Shown: positions 25,531 through 34,398 of the stretch, one piece after another
Numbering within the stretch: the stretch's first letter is position 1
Layout of the letters: each line of letters begins with the position of its first letter
Assembly (NCBI GenBank): GCA_035551355.1
Contig: DASZNF010000050.1
Coordinates: 1 to 58,430, forward strand
Source: DATATV01 sp035551355
GTDB taxonomy: Bacteria; Actinomycetota; Actinomycetes; Mycobacteriales; Pseudonocardiaceae
Reading direction: 5' to 3'
DNA length: 58,430 nucleotides
Position numbers and translations under genes: made by a program
The notes under the pieces: generated by a model
The model's database searches: none
Told to the model about the DNA's origin: nothing
The model's input: the letters and a program-made list of their open reading frames with translations, nothing else

Positions 25531-26145
25531 CTACGGGGCAGCGGTGCGGTGGCGTTCCCGGAAGGCGGCGGCCTTGACCCGGTTCTGGCAGGCGGTGTCG
25601 CAGAACTTCTTGGCCCCGTTGCGCGAGGTGTCCACGTAGACCGCCTCGCAGCCGGGCGCCGAGCACACGCCCAGCCGGTCCCAGGCGGCGCTGCCCAGCA
25701 CGGTGGCCACGGCCACCGTCATCGGACCGGCCCAGCTGCGGGCCCAGCCCGCGTCCAGCGGGTGGAAGTGCAGGTGCCAGGGCTTGTCCTCGTGCCGGGC
25801 CAGCACCGGGATGGCGCCGGAATCGCGCAGCAGGCCGTTGGTGATCTCACACGCCGCGTCCACGTCCCCGGCGCCACCGGCGACCAGTTCGAACACCTGG
25901 CGCAGCCGGCGCACGTAACCGGCGAACTCCGCGATCTGCGCCGTGTCGGCGGCCGCCGTGTCGTCCGTGGGCAGCGTGGCGCCGAGCGCGGTGACCAGCT
26001 CGGGGCCGGCCGGCGGCCGGTATTCCCGGCCGCTGACCCAACCCGGGGTGAGCAGGTTGATCACGTCCGCGGTGGCGGCCACGATGCCGCTGGTGTGACT
26101 GTCGAAATCCACTTGACCGGTCACCCTCCCCTGACGTAGCTTCAT
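25531..26145 (-). CDS. CGNR zinc-finger regulator
   Basis: 204 residues. The C-terminus holds the CGNR zinc finger: CSAPGC, then YVDTSRNG, then FCDTACQNRVKAAAFRER, a motif that binds DNA. The N-terminal ~150 residues form the ABATE-type ligand or stress domain, with HLHFHPLDAGW a typical stretch. Likely a transcription regulator. The ATG at 26145 has no good ribosome binding site. A GTG at 26124 has GGGGAGG directly before it, too close to be ideal. Divergent from the methyltransferase with 38 bases between, so it may control that gene. Confidence 0.78.
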   Translation of the reverse strand: MKLRQGRVTGQVDFDSHTSGIVAATADVINLLTPGWVSGREYRPPAGPELVTALGATLPTDDTAAADTAQIAEFAGYVRRLRQVFELVAGGAGDVDAACEITNGLLRDSGAIPVLARHEDKPWHLHFHPLDAGWARSWAGPMTVAVATVLGSAAWDRLGVCSAPGCEAVYVDTSRNGAKKFCDTACQNRVKAAAFRERHRTAAP

Positions 26146-26183
26146 AACTGGTGTCCAGCATAACGTCGGTGATGGAGGTAGTG

Positions 26184-26939
26184 ATGACGGCAACCCTCGA
26201 ACCCGCCCTCGCAGACACCTGGATCCGCCGCTGGGACGCCCAGCAGGAGCTCTACGTGGCCGACCGGGAGGAACGCTTCGCAGTCATCGGCGACGTGGTG
26301 GCCAAGGCGGTCGCGGACACCGCGGCACCGGTGGTGCTGGATCTGGGATGCGGACCGGGTTCCCTGTCCGGCCGACTGGCCCGGCGGCTGCCGGAGGCGC
26401 GGATCATCGGCGTCGACGCCGATCCGCTGTTGCTCGCCCTGGCCGCCACGCACTACCGCGGCGCGGTCGAGTTCGTCGACGCCGATCTGTCCACTTCGGA
26501 CTGGATTGCGCGCGTGCCGGACCGGGTGGACGCCGTGGTGTCCACCACCGCGCTGCACTGGCTCGACCCGGACGCGCTGGCTGTGTTGTACCGCACCCTG
26601 GGCAACCTGGTACGGCCCGGCGGGGTGTTCTGCAATGGAGACCATCTCCCCTCCGGCGAACCGGAACTGGACGCGCTGACCAAGTTGGTCCGCCAGGGCC
26701 GGGCCGAACGAGCCGGGGTGACCGAGAACGAGGACTGGGCGACCTGGTGGGCGGCGATCGGTGCGGATCGCACGCTGGCACCCCTGATCTCCGCGCGATC
26801 GGAACGCGCGATCAGTCACCACGGGAGCAACAGCCTGTCCGTGCACGAGCACGCGAACCTGTTGCGGGAAGCCGGTTTCGCCGCCGCGGGAGCGGTGTGG
26901 CAGTCCGGAGACGATCACGTTCTGGTCGGGATCCGCTGA
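26184..26939 (+). CDS. Class I SAM-dependent methyltransferase
   Basis: 251 residues. Motif I VLDLGCGPGSL binds S-adenosylmethionine, IIGVDAD is the acidic loop and TTALHWLDPD is motif IV. It resembles the trans-aconitate or ubiquinone/menaquinone-type small-molecule methyltransferases, but the substrate cannot be told. The ATG at 26184 is chosen for GGAGG five bases upstream. Divergent from the CGNR regulator; the stress protein gene follows 41 bases later. Confidence 0.82.
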   Translation: MTATLEPALADTWIRRWDAQQELYVADREERFAVIGDVVAKAVADTAAPVVLDLGCGPGSLSGRLARRLPEARIIGVDADPLLLALAATHYRGAVEFVDADLSTSDWIARVPDRVDAVVSTTALHWLDPDALAVLYRTLGNLVRPGGVFCNGDHLPSGEPELDALTKLVRQGRAERAGVTENEDWATWWAAIGADRTLAPLISARSERAISHHGSNSLSVHEHANLLREAGFAAAGAVWQSGDDHVLVGIR

Positions 26940-26980
26940 CCAGGCGAGAAAACGACGAAAGTCCAGAAAGGACGGATACA

Positions 26981-27508
26981 GTGGGCGACTACGTGCGGCG
27001 GGTCATCGTCGGCGTGGATGGCTCGATGGGCAGCCTGCAGGCACTGCGGCACGCGGTGACCGAAGCGCGGGCGCATGACGCCGCGGTGTGCGCGGTGCTG
27101 GCCTGGACTCCTCCCGGTGGCGACGGAGCGGACCGGCGAGGACCGCACGCCAACCTGCGGAAGGTGTGGAAAACCGTTGCCGAGCAACGACTTCGCCTGG
27201 CCTGGGACGAAGCCCTCGGTGGCGTTCCGGACGATCTGCCGATCAGTCTGGTCACCGTGCGCGGCCGGGCCGGCAAGGCGCTGGTGGAACTGGCCGACTC
27301 CGACGACGACCTGCTGGTGGTCGGCTCGGGCAGCCGGGGGCGGCTGCGCCGGCTGGTGACCCGCTCGGTGGGCCGGTACTGCCTGGCCCGGGCCCGCTGC
27401 CAGGTGCTCGCGGTGCCCGCCTCCGGTCTGACCCGCCAGATGGAACACGGGCTGCTGCCGCGCGCGCTGCGGCAGCGCATGCTCACCCGGGAACTGCTGG
27501 CGCGCTGA
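26981..27508 (+). CDS. Universal stress protein (UspA) family
   Basis: 175 residues, single Usp domain. N-terminal VIVGVDGSMGSLQAL and C-terminal VVGSGSRGRLRRLVTRSVG form the ATP-binding pattern (G-2x-G-9x-S/G). A basic C-terminal tail follows. GTG start with AAGGAC about eight bases upstream. Likely an ATP-dependent stress or dormancy modulator. Same strand as the methyltransferase, followed by a strong hairpin. Confidence 0.82.
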   Translation: MGDYVRRVIVGVDGSMGSLQALRHAVTEARAHDAAVCAVLAWTPPGGDGADRRGPHANLRKVWKTVAEQRLRLAWDEALGGVPDDLPISLVTVRGRAGKALVELADSDDDLLVVGSGSRGRLRRLVTRSVGRYCLARARCQVLAVPASGLTRQMEHGLLPRALRQRMLTRELLAR

Positions 27509-27548
27509 GCGCCGCGACCCGCTCGCGGTGGGGACCGCCGGAACACTG

Positions 27549-27590
27549 GTGCCGGGTGATCCTGCTCGTCTTGCCCGGATCACCCGGCAC
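27549..27590 (+). terminator. Hairpin after the universal stress protein gene
   Basis: GTGCCGGGTGATCC (27549-27562) and GGATCACCCGGCAC (27577-27590) form a perfect 14-base stem with a 14-base loop. No T tract follows, as is common for high-GC actinobacterial terminators. Confidence 0.65.
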
Positions 27591-27662
27591 TAGGCGAAAC
27601 CCCACCGCGAATGGGGGTTTTCCCCCGAGGCCCCCGGCCGTCCCGGCAGGGACAATGGTGGC

Positions 27663-28043
27663 GTGCGAACGATTCTGAATCTGTTATGGCTGGTGCTCTG
27701 CGGCTTCTGGATGGCGGTCGGCTACGCGATCGCCGGGCTGGTGTGCTGCATCCTGATCGTCACCATCCCGTTCGGCATCGCCTCCTTCCGGATGGCGAAC
27801 TACGCGCTGTGGCCGTTCGGCCGCAGCGTGGTGCCGCGCCCGGACGCCGGGATGGCCTCGTTCCTCGGCAACGTGATCTGGTTCGTCTTCGCCGGCTGGT
27901 GGCTGGCGCTGGGGCACCTGGTGACCGGATTCCTGTTGTGCGTCAGCATCATCGGCATCCCGCTGGGCGTGGCCAGCTTCAAGCTGATCCCGGTTTCCAT
28001 CGCGCCGCTGGGCCACGAGATCGTGCCCGCGCCGCAGTGGTGA
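27663..28043 (+). CDS. YccF-domain inner membrane protein
   Basis: 126 residues with two internally repeated YccF units: VTIPFGIASFRMANYALWPFG and IGIPLGVASFKLIPVSIAPLG, each after a membrane helix. About four helices in all. Function unknown in any organism. The mycobacterial counterpart Rv0870c sits between moaA2 and cspB (recalled), the same neighbourhood as here. GTG start. Its 3' end faces the acyl-CoA synthetase gene, 21 bases away. Confidence 0.85.
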   Translation: MRTILNLLWLVLCGFWMAVGYAIAGLVCCILIVTIPFGIASFRMANYALWPFGRSVVPRPDAGMASFLGNVIWFVFAGWWLALGHLVTGFLLCVSIIGIPLGVASFKLIPVSIAPLGHEIVPAPQW

Positions 28044-28064
28044 GGCAAGCAGGATTAGCCGACA

Positions 28065-29720
28065 CTAGGCGGTTTCGGTGGCGGCCTCGGACTGCAACCC
28101 GAGGATGTCCACCGCCTTGGCCCGCATCTCCACCTTGCGGATCTTCCCGGTGACGGTCATCGGGAACTCGTCCACCACGTGCACGTAGCGCGGAATCTTG
28201 TAGTGGGCCAGCTTTCCGGTGCAGAACTCGCGCAGTGCCTCGGCGGTCAGCGGTCCGGCGCCCTCCCGCAACCGCACCCAGGCCATCAGTTCCTCGCCGT
28301 ACTTGGCGTCCGGCACGCCGATCACCTGGGCGTCCAGGATGTCCGGGTGGGTGTAGAGGAACTCCTCGATCTCCCGCGGGTACACGTTCTCCCCGCCGCG
28401 GATCACCATGTCCTTGATCCGGCCGGTGATGTTGACGTAGCCCTCGCCGTCCATCACGGCCAGGTCCCCGGTGTGCATCCAGCGGGCCGCGTCGATCGCC
28501 TCGGCCGTCTTCTCCGGCTCCTCCCAGTAGCCCAGCATCACCGAGTAGCCGCGGGTGCACAGCTCGCCGGTGTCGCCGCGCGGCACGGTCAGCCCGGTCT
28601 CCGGGTCGACCACCTTCACCTCAAGGTGCGGGCCGACCTGGCCGACGGTGGACACCCGGCGCTCCAGCGAGTCGTCGGCCCGGGTCTGGGTGGACACCGG
28701 CGAGGTCTCGGTCATGCCGTAGCAGATGGACACCTCGGCCATGCCCATCCGGTCGATGACCTGCTTCATCACCTCGACCGGGCACGGCGATCCGGCCATG
28801 ATCCCGGTGCGCAGGCTGGACAGGTCGTAGTCGGCGAAGGTGGGGTGGTTGAGCTCGGCGATGAACATGGTCGGCACCCCGTACAGCGAGGTGCACCGGT
28901 GCTCGGCCACCGCGGCCAGCGTGGCCACCGGGTCGAAGCCGGGCGCCGGGATCACCATGCAGGCGCCGTGACTTGTCGCGGCCAGATTGCCCATCACCAT
29001 GCCGAAGCAGTGGTAGAAGGGCACCGGGATGCAGATCCGGTCCGCCGCGGTGTAGTTGCACAGTTCGCCGACGAAGTAACCGTTGTTGAGGATGTTGTGG
29101 TGCGAGAGGGTCGCGCCCTTGGGGAAGCCGGTCGTGCCCGAGGTGTACTGGATGTTGATCGGGTCATCCGGGGACAGTTCCACTTGCGCGGCAACGACTT
29201 TGGCCGGATCGTCGGCCCGGCCCGCGGTGATCAGGTCCGTCCACTCCGGACCTTCGAGCAGGATGACGTCGATCAGGTCCGGGCAGTTGCCGCGCACCTG
29301 CTCGATCATGCCCGCGTAGTCGGAGGTCTTGAACTCGGTGGCGGACACCAGGGTGCGGATGCCGGCCTGGCGCAGCACGTACTCCAGTTCGTGCACCCGG
29401 TAGGAGGGGTTGATGTTGACCAGGATCGCGCCGATCTTCGCCGTGGCGTACTGGACCAGTGTCCATTCCGACCGGTTGGGCGCCCAGATGCCGACCCGGT
29501 CGCCCTTGCCGACGCCCAGCTCCAGCAGCCCGAGCGCGACCGCGTTCACGTCGGCGGCCAGTTCCGCGTAGGTCCAGCGCTTACCGGTGGCGGCCTCGAT
29601 CATGGCCGGGGTGTCCGGACCCGCGGCCACCACCCGGTCCAGGTTGCCGCCGATGGTGTCGCCCAGCAGCGGCACGGTGGAGGTCCCCGAGGCGTAGCTC
29701 GGGAGAGCGGGAGTGGGCAT
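28065..29720 (-). CDS. Acyl-CoA synthetase (AMP-forming, FadD-type)
   Basis: 551 residues of the ANL superfamily. It activates a carboxylic acid with ATP to an acyl-adenylate, then a CoA thioester. Motifs: P-loop YTSGTTGFPKG, GMTETSPV, HTGDLAVMDGEGY, the hinge GRIKDMVIRGGENVYP and the C-terminal catalytic Lys in TVTGKIRK. The start ATG at 29720 has GGAGG ten bases upstream. The substrate is probably a medium or long fatty acid or a related acid; sequence alone cannot decide. It is downstream of the metallophosphoesterase gene on the same strand, with a hairpin between. Confidence 0.9.
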   Translation of the reverse strand: MPTPALPSYASGTSTVPLLGDTIGGNLDRVVAAGPDTPAMIEAATGKRWTYAELAADVNAVALGLLELGVGKGDRVGIWAPNRSEWTLVQYATAKIGAILVNINPSYRVHELEYVLRQAGIRTLVSATEFKTSDYAGMIEQVRGNCPDLIDVILLEGPEWTDLITAGRADDPAKVVAAQVELSPDDPINIQYTSGTTGFPKGATLSHHNILNNGYFVGELCNYTAADRICIPVPFYHCFGMVMGNLAATSHGACMVIPAPGFDPVATLAAVAEHRCTSLYGVPTMFIAELNHPTFADYDLSSLRTGIMAGSPCPVEVMKQVIDRMGMAEVSICYGMTETSPVSTQTRADDSLERRVSTVGQVGPHLEVKVVDPETGLTVPRGDTGELCTRGYSVMLGYWEEPEKTAEAIDAARWMHTGDLAVMDGEGYVNITGRIKDMVIRGGENVYPREIEEFLYTHPDILDAQVIGVPDAKYGEELMAWVRLREGAGPLTAEALREFCTGKLAHYKIPRYVHVVDEFPMTVTGKIRKVEMRAKAVDILGLQSEAATETA

Positions 29721-29743
29721 GGCGGCAACACCTCCGGCGCGAT

Positions 29744-29765
29744 CCGGTCGCACCTTCGCGACCGG
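29744..29765 (-). terminator. Short hairpin between the phosphoesterase and acyl-CoA synthetase genes
   Basis: CCGGTCGC (29744-29751), six-base loop, GCGACCGG (29758-29765): an eight-base perfect stem. It may end the phosphoesterase transcript or sit in the leader of the synthetase gene. Confidence 0.4.
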
Positions 29766-29777
29766 GACCTCCCGACT

Positions 29778-30611
29778 CTAGGTGTCTTCGCTGTCTCCGG
29801 TCCACGGGAGCGGGACGACCAGACACGGCCCGCCGACGAAAACCCCGCCGTCGACGCCGAGCACCTTGTCATCGGCGTACAGGTAGGGACCCTCCACGTC
29901 GGACGGGTCGATGCCGAGCTGGTCGGCGATGACGCTGTGCCCGTGCACGATCTGCTTGCCGCCCAACATGGACAGCACCTCGTCGGCCACCGAACCGCCG
30001 CGGGTGCCGCGGAAGGCGTAGCGGGTGGTCATCCGCCGCCAGCACTCCCACCACTCCTCGATGTCCTCGCCGGCCAGCACGCCACCGAGGTTGGTGTTGA
30101 TCTCCTCGATGCTCTCGCCCCAGCCGAAGTACTCGATGGTGTCGGAGTGCATCAGCAGGTGCTCGTCGACCAGGGCGATCACCGGCAGGCCGCGTAACCA
30201 GGTGACCTGCTCCCCGGTCAGGCCCTCCTGATCGGCGTCCTGGCCGCCGTTGAGCCGCCAGCTGCGGCCGAAGCTGCGCGGGCCGAAGTCCGAGGGCACC
30301 TCGGTGTCGCCGAACAGATACGTGCCAAGGGCAAGGATTTCGTGGTTGCCCAGCAACGCCTGTACCTCGCCGCCGGCCGCCTTGGCCTGTTCGCCGAGGC
30401 TCATCACCAGCTCGACAACGCCGATGCCGTCCGGGCCGCGGTCGAAGAAGTCCCCGAGGAACCACAGGCGTGCGTTGCCGCCCGTCCAGCCGCCGTCGGC
30501 ATCCACCAGCTCGACCGCGTGCAGGGCGTCGACCAGTTCCTTGCGGTGACCGTGCACGTCACCGACCACATAGCAGGCGCTCGGCTCGGCTTCCCGCCTC
30601 CCCACCGATTC
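29778..30611 (-). CDS. Calcineurin-like metallophosphoesterase
   Basis: About 277 residues. The full metal-binding set of the PPP/ApaH group is visible: GDVHG, GDFFDRG, GNHE, MHSD and VHGHSV. This predicts a protein phosphatase or dinucleoside-polyphosphate hydrolase with two metals, in the cytoplasm. The start is uncertain: GTG 30611 is used because residues further upstream (to GTG/ATG 30677) look non-coding. It has no functional tie to its neighbours. A perfect palindrome lies about 100 bases upstream. Confidence 0.82.
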   Translation of the reverse strand, partial: ESVGRREAEPSACYVVGDVHGHRKELVDALHAVELVDADGGWTGGNARLWFLGDFFDRGPDGIGVVELVMSLGEQAKAAGGEVQALLGNHEILALGTYLFGDTEVPSDFGPRSFGRSWRLNGGQDADQEGLTGEQVTWLRGLPVIALVDEHLLMHSDTIEYFGWGESIEEINTNLGGVLAGEDIEEWWECWRRMTTRYAFRGTRGGSVADEVLSMLGGKQIVHGHSVIADQLGIDPSDVEGPYLYADDKVLGVDGGVFVGGPCLVVPLPWTGDSEDT

Positions 30612-30707
30612 CACGCCCTTGACGATAGGCGGCCCGCACGTGCGCGCACACGCGGGCCTCACGTGCGGCCGTCGCACCTGGTTCCCCGGTGGACAGTCAG
30701 ACTATTT

Positions 30708-30722
30708 TGAAAGTGACTTTCA
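30708..30722. promoter_or_regulatory. Perfect palindrome upstream of the metallophosphoesterase gene
   Basis: TGAAAGTGACTTTCA has seven-base arms around a single G, in a locally AT-rich patch. It is the right size for a dimeric repressor site. No matching regulator gene is adjacent. Confidence 0.45.
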
Positions 30723-30807
30723 CTTCCCTCGCTGCGGCTGGCCGCGTCCGCCGATCGGTTGCCCGACAAGGACGACGCGACCAGCTACGGTGTGCACGAA
30801 CTGCCCG

Positions 30808-31605
30808 TCACCTGGTGGACTGGAACGGCTCGTGGGTGTGGCCGACCAGATCGGCGATCGAGTCGATCACCTCGGACGGCTTGTACGGGTACCGGTCGGC
30901 GGTGGTCATGTCCGAGATGCCCGACAGCACCAGGATGGTGCGCAACCCGGCCTCAAGGCCGGAACGGACATCGGTGTCCATCCGGTCGCCGATCATCAGC
31001 GTGCTCTCCGAGTGCGCGCCCAGCGCCCGCAACGCCGAACGCATCATCAACGGATTCGGCTTGCCCACGAAGTACGGCTTGTGGCCGGTGGCCCGCTCGA
31101 TCAGCGCGGCCACCGCGCCGGTCGCGGGCAGCGCGCCCTCCCGGCTCGGCCCGGTCGCGTCCGGGTTGGTCGCGATGAACCGGGCGCCGCCCTCGACCAG
31201 TCGGATGGCCCGGGTGATCGACTCGAAGCTGTAGGTGCGGGTCTCGCCGAGCACCACGTAGTCCGGTTCGCGGTCGGTCAGCACGTAGCCGATGTTGTGC
31301 AGCGCGGTGGTCAGGCCGGCCTCGCCGATCACGTAGGCCGAGCCGCCGGGCCGCTGGCTCTCCAGGAACTGCGCGGTGGCCAGCGCCGAGGTCCAGATCG
31401 AGGACTCCGGGATGTCCAGGCCGGTCTTGAGCAGCCGGGCTCGCAGGTCCCGCGCGGTGTAGATGGAGTTGTTGGTCAGCACCAGAAACGGGATGCCGTG
31501 CTCGCGCAGTTCGGCGAGGAACTTGTCGGCACCCGGGATCAGGTGCTCCTCGTGCACCAGCACCCCGTCCATGTCCATCAGGTAGTTCCAGGACGTCACA
31601 GTCAC
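30808..31605 (-). CDS. HAD-IIA (NagD-like) phosphatase
   Basis: 265 residues. Motif I MDMDGVLV (Asp11, Asp13), motif II LTNNS, the C2 cap, then motif III GKPNPLMM and motif IV IGDRMDTD. A cytoplasmic sugar- or nucleotide-phosphate phosphatase by family. Its ATG overlaps the stop of the fused molybdate transporter gene by four bases (ATGA), so it is translated in the mod operon. A direct molybdate role is not known for NagD proteins. Confidence 0.85.
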   Translation of the reverse strand: MTVTSWNYLMDMDGVLVHEEHLIPGADKFLAELREHGIPFLVLTNNSIYTARDLRARLLKTGLDIPESSIWTSALATAQFLESQRPGGSAYVIGEAGLTTALHNIGYVLTDREPDYVVLGETRTYSFESITRAIRLVEGGARFIATNPDATGPSREGALPATGAVAALIERATGHKPYFVGKPNPLMMRSALRALGAHSESTLMIGDRMDTDVRSGLEAGLRTILVLSGISDMTTADRYPYKPSEVIDSIADLVGHTHEPFQSTR

Positions 31606-33470
31606 GACACCATGATTCCTGGTGCTTCCTTCTCAGGCCACACCGTCAGGGCCGCGGCGGGCAACGTCACCCGGCAGGCCGCGCCGAGTTCGGGCCGGGG
31701 CGTGGCCGCGGGCAGCGCGGCGGCCAGCTCCGCGCCGCCGGGCAGCCGCACCGTCACCTCCACCACCGGGCCGATGGCCACCACGTCGACCACGGTGGCC
31801 GGATGCCCCTGCGCTGTGTCCGTTCTCACGTCCAGCCGGACGTCCTCCGGGCGGATGCACCAGGACACCTCGGTGCCCGGCGAACCGAGATTCGCACCCG
31901 CTTCGAGCACGATGCCACCAACGCGAATCGCGTTACCGGAATCAAGAGTCGCGCGGCCGATGTTGCGCATGCCCAGGATCGCCGCGGCCGCCGCGGACGC
32001 CGGATGGGCCAGCACCTGCTCGGTCGGCCCGGCCTGTATCACCCGGCCGTCGACCATCACCAGCACCTCGTCGGCCAGCAGCGCCGCCTCGGCCGGATCG
32101 TGGGTGACCAGCACGGTGGTCAGCGCGGTCTCCCGGAACATCGCGCGCAGCGTGCGGCGCAGCTCGTCGCGTACCGGGGTGTCCAGGCCGGTGAACGGCT
32201 CGTCCAGCAGCAGCACCTCCGGCTCCCGGACCAGCGCCCTGGCCATCGCCACCCGGCGGGCCTGGCCGCCGGAGAGCTGGTCGGGGTAGCGGTCGGCCAG
32301 CCCGTCCAGCCGCAGCCGGTCCAGCCAGTACGCGCCCAGCTCCGGCCGGGCGCCGACGCCGAACGTGACCTGCTGCCATACCCGCAGGTGCGGCAGCAGG
32401 GTGGAGTCCTGAGGCAGGTAGCCCACCCCGCGCCGCTCGGCCGGCAGGCCGGACACGTCCCGGTCGTCCAACCGCAGGTGCCCGGACTCGGCCCGGATCA
32501 GCCCGGCCAGCATGCGCAGGGTGGCCGACTTGCCCGCGCCGGACGGGCCGAGGATGGCCAGATGCCGCCCGGTCGCGGCGTGCGACACGTCGACCCGGAA
32601 GTCCCCCAGCCGGGTGGCCAGCTCGAACTCCAGCCGGGGGCTGGTGGCGGTCTTCGGCGGAGCCGGGGTGGGCAGGGTGACCGGGGCCCGGCGGTGGGAA
32701 CGGCGCTCCGGCCAGCGGTCGGCCAGCAGCAGCACCAGCAGGGCGGCGCCCAGGGTGACCGCGACCGGGATGGTGGTCGCGTCCAGGCCGGTGCTGGAGA
32801 ACTGCACGTAGACGAACACCGGCAGGGAGTACGGGTGGTAGGCCAGCACCACGGTGGCGCCGAACTCGCCGAACGCGCGCAGCCAGGCCAGCAGCATGCC
32901 GGCCCGGATGCCGCTCGCGGCGACCGGCAGCACCACCCGCAGCGCCCGCACCAGCGGGCCGTGCCCGAGGGTGGCGGCCACATCGGACAGAGCCGGGTTG
33001 ACCGCGGCGAACGCGGTGCGCGCGGCCACCACCAGGAACGGCGCGGACACGAACACCTGGGCCAACACGATGCCGGTCATGGTGTCGGTCAGCTCGCCGC
33101 CGAACAGCTGTCCCAGCGGGGTGTACGGGCCGACCAGGAAGATCAGCAGGATGCCGCTGATCAGCGGGGGCAGGGCCAGCGGCAGCTGGACGCACACGCC
33201 GAGCAACGCCGCCCACCGGCCGCGGGCCCGGGCCAGCAGGTAGCCCAGCGGCACGCCGAGCACGGTGACCACGCAGGTGCTGATCGACGCGGTGATCACC
33301 GACACCCACAGCGCGTCACCCACCCCGGGGGCGGCCATGCTCGCCGGGTCGGTGCCCGGGATCCGCACCAGGAACGCGATCAGCGGCACCAGCAGGTAGG
33401 CCACCAGCAGGGCGGCCAGCCAGGGCAGCGGGGTGCGCAGCAGCGAGCCCCGGCCCGCGCCCCGGCTCAC
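31602..33470 (-). CDS. modBC: Fused molybdate ABC transporter permease-ATPase (ModB-ModC)
   Basis: 622 residues joining two normally separate subunits. Residues 1-255: ModB/WtpB-type permease with six helices and an EAA-like loop (AATLGHGPLVRALRVVLP). About 275-500: ModC-type ATPase with Walker A GPSGAGKSA (Ala replaces the usual Thr/Ser after Lys-Ser), signature LSGGQARRVA, Walker B VLLLDEPF and H-loop VLVTHD. About 535-615: TOBE oxyanion-binding regulatory domain. It imports molybdate or tungstate. The GTG at 33470 overlaps the stop of a 23-codon ORF that itself begins at the modA stop. Ends in a four-base overlap with the HAD gene. Confidence 0.9.
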   Translation of the reverse strand: MSRGAGRGSLLRTPLPWLAALLVAYLLVPLIAFLVRIPGTDPASMAAPGVGDALWVSVITASISTCVVTVLGVPLGYLLARARGRWAALLGVCVQLPLALPPLISGILLIFLVGPYTPLGQLFGGELTDTMTGIVLAQVFVSAPFLVVAARTAFAAVNPALSDVAATLGHGPLVRALRVVLPVAASGIRAGMLLAWLRAFGEFGATVVLAYHPYSLPVFVYVQFSSTGLDATTIPVAVTLGAALLVLLLADRWPERRSHRRAPVTLPTPAPPKTATSPRLEFELATRLGDFRVDVSHAATGRHLAILGPSGAGKSATLRMLAGLIRAESGHLRLDDRDVSGLPAERRGVGYLPQDSTLLPHLRVWQQVTFGVGARPELGAYWLDRLRLDGLADRYPDQLSGGQARRVAMARALVREPEVLLLDEPFTGLDTPVRDELRRTLRAMFRETALTTVLVTHDPAEAALLADEVLVMVDGRVIQAGPTEQVLAHPASAAAAAILGMRNIGRATLDSGNAIRVGGIVLEAGANLGSPGTEVSWCIRPEDVRLDVRTDTAQGHPATVVDVVAIGPVVEVTVRLPGGAELAAALPAATPRPELGAACRVTLPAAALTVWPEKEAPGIMVS

Positions 33471-33538
33471 CGGGACACGGCCGGGTCACTCACCGGATGG
33501 ACACCGTCCACCCGGTGAGAGGGGCCGCGGCCGGTCAT
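33467..33538 (-). CDS. 23-codon linker ORF between modA and modBC
   Basis: ATG at 33538 overlaps the modA stop (ATGA). The reading frame runs 23 codons (starting MTGRGPSH) and its TGA overlaps the modBC GTG start (GTGA). This is probably a relay that lets ribosomes pass from modA to modBC rather than a functional peptide. Confidence 0.35.
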   Translation of the reverse strand: MTGRGPSHRVDGVHPVSDPAVSR

Positions 33539-34398
33539 TTGACGCCGAGCACCGAGTCCAGCTGGCTGGGCACCTTGGTGGTGTCGCCGGTGACCTTGAC
33601 CGGCTGCAGCTGCAGACCGTGCTTCTTCATCAACCCCTGGCCGTCCGAGCCGAGCAGGTACTGCACGAAGGCGATCGCCTGGGACTGGTCGGGCGCGTTG
33701 TCGAGCACCGAGACCGTGTAGGTGGCCTTGAGGTTGAGGCTGCTCAGCCTGATGGTCGGGATGTTCAGGTCGGCGGCCTCGCTGGAGTAGAAGAAGCCCG
33801 CGTCCAGCTGGCCCGCCTGCAACCGGCCGACCAGCTGCTCCTCCGGGAACACCTGGGCCGCGCTGGAGGGGACGTTCTCCTTGCTCAGCGCCTGCGCGGC
33901 CAGCTTGCCCTTCGGGTCCAGCTTCGGGTCGGTGGTGCCCATCCGGAAGCCGCTCTCGGTGATGACCTGCTGCCACGGCTTGGTCTTGAGGTCGTTGGCG
34001 AACTTGCTCTTCGGGTTGTAGCCGATCACCAGGGGCGAGGAGCCGAACGTGGCGTACCAGGACTCCCAGTTGCCGTTGGCCGCGCCCATCAGGCCGTTGT
34101 TGGCGTCGGTCGAGGCGCTGACGAACACGTCGGCCACCTTGACCTTGCCCTTGATCTCGCTGACCAGCTGGGTCGACCCGGCGGCGGTGCCGTTGAAGGT
34201 GTCGCCGCTGGACTTGTCGAAGGCCGGGCCGAGGTCGTGCTCCATCAGGTTGGCCAGCGAGGCGGCGTAGAGCACCTGCACCTTGCCGCCCCCGCTGGGC
34301 GCCCCGCTGCTGGTCGTCGAGGTCGAGCCGGTCGAGCCCGAGCCGCAGCCGGCAAGGAACAAGGCTCCGGCGACAGCGGCCAGCGCCAGCTTCCTCAT
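33535..34398 (-). CDS. modA: Molybdate/tungstate-binding lipoprotein
   Basis: 287 residues. Signal peptide with lipobox LAGC (Cys18), a Gly/Ser/Thr-rich linker, then a periplasmic-binding fold beginning VQVLYAASLANLME. The AGSTQLVSEI and KVADVFVSAS stretches line the oxyanion site in ModA and WtpA proteins. It captures molybdate or tungstate outside the membrane and passes it to ModBC. Excellent ribosome binding site AGGAGG six bases before ATG 34398. The start overlaps the stop of the HTH-TOBE gene (ATGA). Whether it prefers Mo or W cannot be read from sequence. Confidence 0.88.
   Translation of the reverse strand: MRKLALAAVAGALFLAGCGSGSTGSTSTTSSGAPSGGGKVQVLYAASLANLMEHDLGPAFDKSSGDTFNGTAAGSTQLVSEIKGKVKVADVFVSASTDANNGLMGAANGNWESWYATFGSSPLVIGYNPKSKFANDLKTKPWQQVITESGFRMGTTDPKLDPKGKLAAQALSKENVPSSAAQVFPEEQLVGRLQAGQLDAGFFYSSEAADLNIPTIRLSSLNLKATYTVSVLDNAPDQSQAIAFVQYLLGSDGQGLMKKHGLQLQPVKVTGDTTKVPSQLDSVLGVK

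Noticed and set aside
26124..26124. GTG 26124 as the start of the CGNR regulator
   Set aside because: The G-rich ribosome binding site touches the codon and leaves no spacing; the upstream ATG was kept, with doubt noted.
28179..30197. A 672-codon open frame antisense to the acyl-CoA synthetase
   Set aside because: The synthetase carries a full set of ANL motifs; the antisense product is low-complexity His/Val/Gly and has no recognisable domain.
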